Positions 6,878 to 12,802 of a stretch of DNA of 17,339 bases are shown here, piece after piece; within the stretch, counting starts at the first letter, position 1, and each line of letters opens with the position of its first letter. Source of the stretch: Symbiobacteriaceae bacterium (GTDB lineage: Bacteria; Bacillota; JAAYKD01; WRDA01); assembly GCA_009779515.1 (NCBI GenBank), contig WREE01000025.1, positions 1-17,339 of the forward strand, in the 5' to 3' direction. The notes beneath the pieces were generated by a model that did not search any database, had not been told where the DNA came from, and worked only from the letters and a program-made list of their open reading frames with translations. The translations under genes and the position numbers were made by a program.

Positions 6878-8038
6878 TTATAATTCAAAGTGGCTGCGGT
6901 CATACTTCGTCAGAGATTCGCAGCCGGTTTCGGTGATAAGCACCATATCCTCTACCCGCAGATAGCACAAACCTGGCCACATTATTTTAGGCTCGATACA
7001 TAAGACCATACCCGGCAAAAAAACCGCTTCCTCATCGGAACGTAGCCAGGGGCGTTCGTGAACATCAATACCAATTTGATGACCCATAATGCCAAAATCT
7101 CCCACCCGACGCAGATATTTACCTAAACCATGACCCTCCAGTTTGTCGTGGAGGGTAGCAAAGGTGCTGCCCAGACTTACCCCCGGCTTAATTAAAGAAA
7201 GCAGATATAGCTGCGCCTCTTGCAGCGCATCATAGGCTTCCCGCGCTTGTCGGTTTTTACCGCAGTAAAAGGAGCGACCGAAGTCCGAACAGTAGCCATC
7301 TACCACATAACCGAAATCAAAACCGATAGCCGTTCCCTCCTGTAATCCGGCATGGGGAGGATAATTGAAGAGTTCCTCGGAGCCGGGAGCACCGGACTGC
7401 ACGAAGATAGCTGCGGGGTTAAAGGAAATACTCCCCCTGCCGCTATCCAGAGCGATAGCAGCGATCAGGCGCTGCACCATCCGAGGGGTGACCCCCTCCT
7501 GCAGAGCGCTAGTGATAGTCCCCATGGCCATATCGGTAAAGTGAGCTGCTTGACGCAGCTTGGCGATCTCTCCGGCATCTTTAATCATCCGTAGCTTTTC
7601 GCCGTAAGCCTCCCCATCGCTGATGATTATACGGTTATCTGTCTGGTGCACCATGGCTTGCAGGGCCTGTTGGCAGCTTTCGCCGACAGCTATGCGATGG
7701 CATCCTTCAAGCAAAGGTCGTAACTCATCTGCCAGCATAGGAAAGAAGGCTGCCCTCTTCGTCACAGGAATATGCCCCATAGCATCACATTTATCGTAGG
7801 TCAGCACCAGAACGGCTTCACCTTCGGCGGGAATAAAGAGAAGGCAGTCCGGTTTGTTGAAAAAATGCCCGTTAAGGTGCCAGTCCGCTGCTGTTTTACC
7901 GCCACCGGTATCGGTGGTGCGCTGCCAGAAGAAGAGATCATCCAAAAAATATTGCATATTGCCGCTGGTGGCATAAAGCACCCCGTCGACACCATCTTGG
8001 ATCATCAGCTGTTGTAGTTTGGCTATGCGATCAGGCAT
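6878..8038 (-). CDS. M24 family metallopeptidase (Xaa-Pro aminopeptidase-like)
   Basis: A 386-residue cytosolic peptidase of the pita-bread fold. An N-terminal creatinase-like domain (about 1-145) precedes the catalytic domain. All five metal ligands are visible: D241 (FDFG), D252 (SDFGR), H320 (GHQIGIDVHE), E349 (CIEPK) and E363 (RVEDM). This supports an active di-metal enzyme cutting next to proline; other M24 activities (prolidase, creatinase-like) cannot be excluded. ATG 8038 is preferred over the in-frame GTG at 8047 because AAGGGG (8048-8053) lies 9 bases before it. A second M24 gene is encoded 350 bases away on the opposite strand and is not a close copy: its ligand motifs and N-terminal domain differ. 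Confidence 0.9.
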   Translation of the reverse strand: MPDRIAKLQQLMIQDGVDGVLYATSGNMQYFLDDLFFWQRTTDTGGGKTAADWHLNGHFFNKPDCLLFIPAEGEAVLVLTYDKCDAMGHIPVTKRAAFFPMLADELRPLLEGCHRIAVGESCQQALQAMVHQTDNRIIISDGEAYGEKLRMIKDAGEIAKLRQAAHFTDMAMGTITSALQEGVTPRMVQRLIAAIALDSGRGSISFNPAAIFVQSGAPGSEELFNYPPHAGLQEGTAIGFDFGYVVDGYCSDFGRSFYCGKNRQAREAYDALQEAQLYLLSLIKPGVSLGSTFATLHDKLEGHGLGKYLRRVGDFGIMGHQIGIDVHERPWLRSDEEAVFLPGMVLCIEPKIMWPGLCYLRVEDMVLITETGCESLTKYDRSHFEL

Positions 8039-8063
8039 TAACTCCACCCCTTTCTTTGGGTGT

Positions 8064-8093
8064 ATTTTAGCACATTTGTCTTGCTACAGTCCA
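8064..8093 (-). promoter_or_regulatory. Candidate promoter for the minus-strand M24/ABC-F pair
   Basis: On the minus strand an extended -10 element, TGC followed by TAAAAT (8069-8064), lies 25 bases before the peptidase start. TGGACT (8093-8088), a 4 of 6 match to the -35 consensus, is 18 bases further upstream. Confidence 0.4.
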
Positions 8094-8185
8094 GAAAAAT
8101 TGGCAAAGACTGACAGTTAATTATACATGCCCTAAAAATAGATTGCACCATGGACTACCCCCAGGCTGATATGTTACAATATGCT

Positions 8186-8315
8186 GTAACTATTCAGGTA
8201 CTCTGCACCTGAATAGTTACCACCACATGTTAATGTGGTGCAGACGCAAAGCGGCTGTGAGCGGAGGCGGACATGCGCCGACGAAGCGACCAGGGGGCGT
8301 GGCGCACCCATCTAA
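8186..8315 (+). repeat. Structured intergenic element A (folded RNA or mobile palindromic repeat)
   Basis: This is the core of the 350-base gap between the two M24 genes. In order: a perfect 14-bp stem GTAACTATTCAGGT (8186-8199) with ACCTGAATAGTTAC (8207-8220), loop ACTCTGC; an abutting perfect 8-bp stem CACCACAT/ATGTGGTG (8221-8240), loop GTTA; a GGCG/CGCC hairpin (8266-8279); AGCGACC (8285-8291); a G-run; and CCCATCTAA (8307-8315). GGTGC (8237-8241) and ACGC (8244-8247) can also pair with GCACC (8304-8308) and GCGT (8297-8300), closing a larger fold. Element B (11763-11924, minus strand) has the same order and core motifs. It lies in sense orientation, ending 73 bases before the next gene. 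I see no open frame and do not recognise a known RNA class. The rest of the gap (8094-8172, 8316-8388) holds only a flanking 11-base direct repeat. Confidence 0.6.
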
Positions 8316-8388
8316 GATAACACAGGTTTCTGGAACTCAACCAAGTAGGTTAGTAGTTACAATATGTTAAAAAAGGTAGGTTTAAAAC

Positions 8389-9639
8389 ATGGACAAATCG
8401 TTTCATAGCGGCAACCGCAACACCCTTTACCACACTCTGCCTGAAGGAACGCTGCTGCTATCCTTTGCGGGGGTCGCTCCTCACATGACCGCCGATGTTT
8501 ACTACGAGTTTTACCCTAACCGCAACTTCGTCTATCTTACCGGACTGAAGCAAGATGCCGCCGGCATTATTTTTTTAGCGCAGAAGTCTGGGGAGAAAGT
8601 AGAGGAGACCGCCTTCATTCTGCCGCCGGATGAGCGGGCTGAACGCTGGAACGGTCCACGCCCTAAAGCTCACGAAGTGGAAGAGATCGCTGGGATAACC
8701 AACTGCCGCTACCTGGCGGATTTTTCCAATATTATCCATCGGATTATAAGCTCCGGTAGGTATAAGTATGTGGCTCTGGATTTGCATAAGTTAACTCCCG
8801 AGCTCCCCGATGATGCCGCCCACAGCTTCGCCCAACTGCTGGCTCAGCGTTACCCGGCGCTACAAATAATCAATATCCATCAGCAGTTACGTCTGCAGCG
8901 CCTTTTCAAGCAACCCTGCGAGATCGAGGCTATGAAGCGCGCTATTGATATCACCGGCCAAGGGATTAAAGCCATGATGCAGGCAGCCAAGCCGGGGATG
9001 TATGAGTACGAATTAAAAGCCATCTACCAGGAGGTGCTGACCAGGCACCGTGGCGAGGCTTTATCTTTCCCGCCCATTATCTCCGCCGGTAATAATAACT
9101 TTTGTATTCATTATCACGCTTACAGCGGGCAAATTAACGAGGGCGATATGATCTTAAACGATGTAGGCGCCTGTTGGGATGGTATCTATAACGACTGCTC
9201 CCGGAGTTGGCCGGTAAGCGGTAAGTTTAGCGAACGGCAACGGCTGCTCTATGAGTGCGCCTATCAAACATCGGAACACCTTTTTGCTATCATCAAGCCG
9301 GGGATAACTACCCAGGAGGTCGATCTCACCATTCGCCAGTACTGCTACCAGCTGCTCCACGAGGCAGGATTGTTAGCCTCCTACGAGGAGATCGGCAAAC
9401 TGATGTGGCACGGGGGGGCGCATCATGTCGGCTACGATGTTCATGATGTGGTCGCCCAGGGGCTACCGGTGGCACCGGGAATGGTCTTCTGTGTCGATGT
9501 GGGGATCTATTGCGAAGAGTGGGGCATTGGGTTCCGTTTAGAGGACAACTGCCTGATAACAGAAAATGGCTGCATTAACCTTTCGGCGAATATACCCCGC
9601 AGTATTGCGGAGATCGAAGCCGCCATGGGGAAAAGATAG
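8389..9639 (+). CDS. Aminopeptidase P-like M24 metallopeptidase
   Basis: A 416-residue PepP-type enzyme that would remove N-terminal residues preceding proline. Residues about 1-165 form the AMP_N domain (YYEFYPNRNFVYLTGL near 38-53), followed by the catalytic domain. Expected ligands are seen at D258 (NDVG), D269 (NDC), H346 (HHVGYDVHD) and E385 (RLEDN). The fourth, normally Glu in an EPG motif, is Asp here: D370 in CVDVGIY. The substrate-binding His region (NNFCIHYH, about 237-243) is intact. ATG 8389 has AAGGTAGG (8373-8380) 8 bases upstream. The Asp substitution may shift metal preference or activity; the enzyme otherwise looks intact. The upstream sequence holds structured element A. Confidence 0.9.
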   Translation: MDKSFHSGNRNTLYHTLPEGTLLLSFAGVAPHMTADVYYEFYPNRNFVYLTGLKQDAAGIIFLAQKSGEKVEETAFILPPDERAERWNGPRPKAHEVEEIAGITNCRYLADFSNIIHRIISSGRYKYVALDLHKLTPELPDDAAHSFAQLLAQRYPALQIINIHQQLRLQRLFKQPCEIEAMKRAIDITGQGIKAMMQAAKPGMYEYELKAIYQEVLTRHRGEALSFPPIISAGNNNFCIHYHAYSGQINEGDMILNDVGACWDGIYNDCSRSWPVSGKFSERQRLLYECAYQTSEHLFAIIKPGITTQEVDLTIRQYCYQLLHEAGLLASYEEIGKLMWHGGAHHVGYDVHDVVAQGLPVAPGMVFCVDVGIYCEEWGIGFRLEDNCLITENGCINLSANIPRSIAEIEAAMGKR

Positions 9640-9644
9640 CTGTT

Positions 9645-9668
9645 GGGGGGCGGGTAGCTCCCGTCTGA
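9645..9668 (+). repeat. Short tail-like match to structured element B
   Basis: GGGGGCGGGTAG followed by a C-rich strand and TCTGA occupies the 65-base gap before the nitroreductase gene. The same 12 bases, followed by TCCCC and ATCTAA, form the end of element B on the other strand. The match is in the orientation of the downstream gene, ending 36 bases before its start. The CGGG/CCCG arms can form a small hairpin. It could be a truncated copy or a chance G-rich match. Confidence 0.35.
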
Positions 9669-9704
9669 TGAAAGATAAACCAAACTGGAAGGAAATGGTT
9701 AATA

Positions 9705-10322
9705 ATGGATCTTTATACAGCCATCAAAAAGCGGCGAACTGTTCGCGATTTCACAGACCAGGAAGTGCCTGCAGACAAGATAGAGCGCATCCTTGACGCT
9801 GGGTTACGAGGTCCTAGCGGGAATCATCTCCGGGATATCCACTTCGTGGTCATCCGCAGCAAGGAACGAATTTCCGAGGTAGTCAAGATGGTAGGCGTCC
9901 ATGCCACCATGCAGATGGAAAGGGTCATGGCTTCGGATATGCAGGGTAGTCAGAGGAGTATGTATCTCGACGCAGTCCCCAAACAACGCCAGATGCTTCT
10001 GCAAGCCAGTGCTTTGGTATTACCCTATTTCAGGCACCATGGTGATTTCAACCAAGCCAACGGGGTGACGACCTATAACAACTTTGCCTCTGCCTGGTGC
10101 GCCATCAACAATATATTACTTGCGGCAACCGCAGAAGGTTTGGGATGCGCCTTGCGCATTCCGATTGGCAGTGAACCAGAGTACGTGGGGCAATTGGTTG
10201 ATGCGCCGGAAGGGTATATTATGTGTTGTTACCTGGGAATAGGTTATCCTGCTCAAGACGCTGTTGTCATCGATCAAGTGCCCGTCAACACCGCCAATCG
10301 GGTGCATTTCGAGCGCTGGTGA
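9705..10322 (+). CDS. Nitroreductase family protein (FMN-dependent oxidoreductase)
   Basis: A 205-residue flavin enzyme. The N-terminal MDLYTAIKKRRTVRDFTD carries the basic FMN-phosphate binding pair typical of the family. PSGNHLRDIHFVVI (about 37-50) and the C-terminal AATAEGLGCALRIPIG and LGIGYPAQ segments are the other conserved nitroreductase blocks. It would use NAD(P)H to reduce nitro compounds, quinones or similar acceptors; the natural substrate is unknown. GGAAGGAAA lies about 9 bases before ATG 9705. It sits 65 bases after the M24 gene and ends before a terminator-like hairpin, so it may share a transcript with M24. Confidence 0.9.
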   Translation: MDLYTAIKKRRTVRDFTDQEVPADKIERILDAGLRGPSGNHLRDIHFVVIRSKERISEVVKMVGVHATMQMERVMASDMQGSQRSMYLDAVPKQRQMLLQASALVLPYFRHHGDFNQANGVTTYNNFASAWCAINNILLAATAEGLGCALRIPIGSEPEYVGQLVDAPEGYIMCCYLGIGYPAQDAVVIDQVPVNTANRVHFERW

Positions 10323-10411
10323 AGGTAAACGAGTACTGCCGAAAGATTCTAGGAAAAGCCAGCCGGTCTACTCATTCTTTAACCTATGGGAAGTTTTAGT
10401 TAATAAACTGC

Positions 10412-10449
10412 AAACCCGCGCTCCTCTACGGAGAGCGGGTTTGTTTGTG
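10412..10449 (+). terminator. Terminator-like hairpin, copy 1 (loop TCTAC)
   Basis: AAACCCGC (10412-10419) pairs with GCGGGTTT (10435-10442), and inside it CTCC pairs with GGAG around the loop TCTAC. The T-rich tail TTTGTTTGTG (10440-10449) follows. It lies 90 bases after the nitroreductase stop and is the likely terminator of that gene. A second copy at 10626-10660 has the same arms and tail but the reverse-complemented loop. Confidence 0.65.
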
Positions 10450-10510
10450 AAAAACCGGTTTCATGTTTCTTGTTTCCTACCTAACTTATCTTAAAGGGAT
10501 AAAAGTAACC

Positions 10511-10541
10511 GCTTTTTGGCATCACATGCCCGTCAAAAAGC
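10511..10541. repeat. Two-part intergenic hairpin
   Basis: GCTTTTTG (10511-10518) pairs with CAAAAAGC (10534-10541). A nested GGCAT (10518-10522) and ATGCC (10526-10530) pair around a three-base CAC loop. No T-run follows on the plus strand. It is part of a 354-base gene-free gap (10323-10676) made up mostly of hairpins; I found no gene in this gap. Confidence 0.45.
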
Positions 10542-10570
10542 AAACTTAATTACAAGAACAGACCTTGATT

Positions 10571-10625
10571 CGCCGAAGAGCGCACTCTTAAGGCGAGAGG
10601 TTGAAGACGTTGTCTTCAACCTTTC
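10571..10625. repeat. Tandem intergenic hairpins
   Basis: The first hairpin has CGCC and AAGAG (10571-10580) pairing with CTCTT and GGCG (10585-10595) around CGCA. The second has a perfect 10-bp stem GGTTGAAGAC (10599-10608) with GTCTTCAACC (10612-10621) around GTT, extended to about 14 bp outward with one G-U pair. The two almost share base 10595. Neither is followed by a T-run, so they are not obvious terminators on the plus strand. Confidence 0.5.
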
Positions 10626-10660
10626 CCCGCGCTCCGTAGAGGAGAGCGGGTTTGTTTGTG
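10626..10660 (+). repeat. Terminator-like hairpin, copy 2 (loop GTAGA, inverted)
   Basis: CCCGC, GCTCC, GTAGA, GGAGA, GCGGG and TTTGTTTGTG follow one another over 35 bases. Copy 1 (10415-10449) has exactly the same blocks except that the central five bases are TCTAC, the reverse complement. The copy abuts the tandem hairpins and ends 16 bases before the stop codon of the convergent threonine aldolase gene. On the plus strand it could terminate read-through from upstream. Confidence 0.6.
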
Positions 10661-10676
10661 TTCCCAGGACTATGGG

Positions 10677-11729
10677 CTAAGTGGCTAAGCCTTTAATCAC
10701 CTGTATGGCAAACGCAACATCTTCCTCGCTGACATTCATATGGGTGACAAAGCGCAGGGTGTTTTTGGTGCGGGCGGTGCATTTTATCCCCAGCTCAGCA
10801 AACTTCAGCACCCAGGTATCGGCATCATAGCCGGTGCCTGTAGTCTCGAAAACCACGATATTAGTGGGTATCTTAGGGGATACCACCTTGAAGGCGGTGT
10901 GGGCTTTTAAGGCTTCGCTGAGCTTCGCGGCTTTGGCATGGTCTTCAGCCAGGCGTTCCACGTGGTTATCCAGAGCATAGAGACCACAAGCGGCGATAAT
11001 GCCGCCTTGACGGAAGCCACCTCCCAAGGTTTGGCGCACCTTGCGCGCTCTATGAATAAAAGCTTCGGAACCTACCACTACTGAACCCACAGGAGCGCCC
11101 AGCCCTTTGGTTAGGCAGACCTGCACGGAAGATGCCCCTTTGACAACTTCCTTAACGGGGACTCCCAAGCCTACAGCCGCATTAAAAATTCTGGCGCCAT
11201 CAATATGTAAGGGAACGCGGTATTCATGGGCTACAGCCACCATAGCGGCAAGCTGTTCCAAAGAAAGAGCCGAGCCGCCTCCCACATTATGGGTGTTTTC
11301 GATACTGATAACCCCGGTCTTAGGCCAATGGACCTTTTCACCGCGGATCATGTTAGCAATTTCATCTGGCTCCATATAGCCTCGGGAATCCTCTGCTCCT
11401 TTTAAGGTGCGAGCTTGCAAACCACCTACCGCTGCCATACCGGCTACTTCCAACATAAGCAGATGCGCCGATTCTTCCAAAATAACTTCATCACCGTGCT
11501 GGCAGTGGCTGAGTAGCGCTACTAGGTTGCCTTGGGTTCCGCTGTTGACAAAGAGCCCGGCTTCAAAGCCCAGCAGTGCCGCCGCCTTCTTTTCCAATGC
11601 AATTATGGTGGGATCTTCCCGGTAGCCATCATCACCCAGCTCGGCTTGTACCATGAACTGGAGCATGGCTGGCGTTGGCTTGGTCAGGGTATCACTGCGT
11701 AGTTCAACCGTTCTTTTGGCGATGCTCAT
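10677..11729 (-). CDS. ltaE: Low-specificity L-threonine aldolase (PLP-dependent)
   Basis: A 350-residue fold-type I PLP enzyme that splits L-threonine or L-allo-threonine into glycine and acetaldehyde. Visible: the family N-terminus LRSDTLTKPTPAML, GDDGYREDP (32-40), the cofactor-binding stretch NSGTQGNL (62-69), H89 in the ESAHL motif that stacks on PLP, D177 and R180 in HIDGARI, and the Schiff-base lysine K208 in LTKGLGAPVGS. Length and motifs are normal for the beta-eliminating lyase family. GAGGGGAGA lies about 11 bases before ATG 11729. Structured element B lies immediately upstream in the same orientation. The symbol follows the homologous family; the exact stereo-preference is unknown. 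Confidence 0.92.
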   Translation of the reverse strand: MSIAKRTVELRSDTLTKPTPAMLQFMVQAELGDDGYREDPTIIALEKKAAALLGFEAGLFVNSGTQGNLVALLSHCQHGDEVILEESAHLLMLEVAGMAAVGGLQARTLKGAEDSRGYMEPDEIANMIRGEKVHWPKTGVISIENTHNVGGGSALSLEQLAAMVAVAHEYRVPLHIDGARIFNAAVGLGVPVKEVVKGASSVQVCLTKGLGAPVGSVVVGSEAFIHRARKVRQTLGGGFRQGGIIAACGLYALDNHVERLAEDHAKAAKLSEALKAHTAFKVVSPKIPTNIVVFETTGTGYDADTWVLKFAELGIKCTARTKNTLRFVTHMNVSEEDVAFAIQVIKGLAT

Positions 11730-11762
11730 AGACTAAAATCTCCCCTCTTTAATACAATTCTG

Positions 11763-11924
11763 TTAGATGGGGACTACCCGCCCCCAAACCCCCGGTCGCT
11801 ACGGCAGGCAAAGCCTGCCTGCGCTTTCTGGAACTACGTTCCAGAGCCCCGGGTTCCCGTGGCGGAGTAGAAGCCCACATCTATAATGCTCTGGGTGAAC
11901 GCAGTTCATGGGCTTCTACTCTGC
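11763..11924 (-). repeat. Structured intergenic element B (relative of element A)
   Basis: Read on the minus strand, this starts with a 16-bp stem (one G-U pair) between 11924-11909 and 11877-11862 (TGGGCTTCTACTC with GAGTAGAAGCCCA), holding a nested TGAAC/GTTCA hairpin. Next come a perfect 8-bp hairpin TCTGGAAC/GTTCCAGA (11845-11827, loop GTA) and a perfect 7-bp hairpin GGCAGGC/GCCTGCC (11819-11803, loop TTT). AGCGACC (11800-11794), a G-run and a final GGGG/CCCC hairpin ending CCCCATCTAA (to 11763) complete it. The order and the core AGCGACC, G-run and CCCATCTAA match element A. It ends 33 bases before the threonine aldolase start, in sense. The rest of the gap (11925-12066) holds the promoter of the next operon. 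No open frame or known RNA class is recognised. Confidence 0.6.
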
Positions 11925-11980
11925 ATAATCATACCACAGAGAGCAGCGCTTTGCTACTGTTTTTTACGTTATAGTGTGTA

Positions 11981-12008
11981 TTGCAGAATTTTTATTTAAG
12001 TATAATAT
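11981..12008 (+). promoter_or_regulatory. Candidate promoter of the signalling operon
   Basis: TTGCAG (11981-11986), a 16-base A/T-rich spacer and TAATAT (12003-12008) lie 58 bases before the V4R gene. An overlapping TATAAT at 12001-12006 would give a 14-base spacer, so the first reading is preferred. Confidence 0.45.
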
Positions 12009-12066
12009 ACACATATGAAATCTGTTTTTGCCGTAGTGTAAAAAAAATAATTTGAGGAGGAGCAAA

Positions 12067-12642
12067 ATGGCACACATCAATGTATTTGCCCAAAGTCCCA
12101 AGCATGAGGAGTTCAGCTGGGAGAAGCTGGGTAACATTAAAGAAGGGCGCGGGGACTTAAGCGAGGAGATGCCTGTTCTGGTCTATCGACTTATGCAGTA
12201 TACCATGTTAGATGTACTCAGCAAAGCTCATGGTCTTGCCCAAGCTAACGAATATTTTCGTCAGGCCGGATACCTGGCAGGAATTGCCTTTGCTAACAAT
12301 AACCTGGATCTGACCCAAGAGTTCAGCGGTTTTGCCGCCAACCTGCAAAAAGCATTATTGGATATGAAGATCAGCATCCTACGCATGGAAAATTTCAACG
12401 CCGATAACGGTAACATCATTCTTACTATCGGGCAGGACTTGGATTGCAGTGGTATACCTATTAGCAACGAAAATGTGTGTGTTTATGACGAGGGCTTTAT
12501 TTCCGGTATCCTCGAAGCATACACAGGAAAGAAGTATAACGTGCGAGAGGTAGATTGCTGGGCTAATGGTGACAGAGTCTGCCGTTTTTCAGGAACCGTC
12601 GTGGCAAATTCAAATCAGCTTGACGACTTCTATAAATGGTAA
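12067..12642 (+). CDS. V4R-domain sensor protein
   Basis: A 191-residue soluble protein with a V4R (4-vinyl reductase) type ligand-binding domain. The C-terminal signature is clear: C127 (DCSGIP), C138, the DEGFISGILEAYTGK stretch, then EVDCWANGDRVCRF with C164 and C172. V4R domains are thought to bind small molecules and often act as input domains for regulators; four cysteines could bind metal or sense redox state. No output domain is present, so it probably modulates a partner. It is the first gene of a cluster with an HD-GYP regulator and a hybrid kinase, which suggests it feeds that pathway. GAGGAGGAG lies immediately upstream of ATG 12067; the TTG five codons earlier lies within that ribosome binding site. 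Confidence 0.85.
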   Translation: MAHINVFAQSPKHEEFSWEKLGNIKEGRGDLSEEMPVLVYRLMQYTMLDVLSKAHGLAQANEYFRQAGYLAGIAFANNNLDLTQEFSGFAANLQKALLDMKISILRMENFNADNGNIILTIGQDLDCSGIPISNENVCVYDEGFISGILEAYTGKKYNVREVDCWANGDRVCRFSGTVVANSNQLDDFYKW

Positions 12643-12686
12643 AACATCCTGTTTCCGATGGAGATTGTCCTCCACCTGAAGTTATT

Positions 12687-12762
12687 CCCTAAAGAGGCGG
12701 GCGTCTTAACTCCTTCTTGCCTTTGGTAAGACTCCCACCTCTAAGGGAAGCGTAGGTGGGGG
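12687..12762 (+). other. Mutually exclusive hairpins between the V4R and HD-GYP genes
   Basis: An imperfect long stem pairs 12687-12708 with 12727-12747 (CCCT, AGAGG, GGG and GTCTTA with their complements, two mismatches and a small internal loop) around an 18-base loop. CCCACCT (12734-12740) can instead pair with AGGTGGG (12754-12760). Both cannot form together. There is no T-run. It might be an attenuator or processing site in the operon, or the decayed end of an IS200/IS605-type element, whose ends carry similar imperfect hairpins. The next gene starts 40 bases downstream. Confidence 0.45.
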
Positions 12763-12802
12763 ATATGATAAAGCAGAAAAAAGAATTTAGTAGGTGATCA
12801 CA

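Noticed and set aside
8186..8240. Intrinsic terminator formed by the two perfect hairpins of element A
   Set aside because: No T-run follows on either strand and neither flanking gene ends here; both are transcribed away from the region or start after it.
8241..8260. c-di-GMP-I (GEMM) riboswitch, because of GACGCAAAGC after a hairpin
   Set aside because: The expected GGCAAACC before the first hairpin and the GGUAGGUAGCGGGG receptor segment after it are missing, and the following gene is a peptidase. Only a short chance similarity remains.
10412..10660. CRISPR array from the repeated 35-base units
   Set aside because: Only two units, about 176 bases apart, with a T-rich terminator tail and hairpins between them rather than spacers; no cas genes nearby.
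11763..11924. T-box leader before threonine aldolase
   Set aside because: No T-box core (TGGNACC in an antiterminator), no specifier-loop arrangement and no terminator T-run were seen. The hairpins and tail instead match element A.
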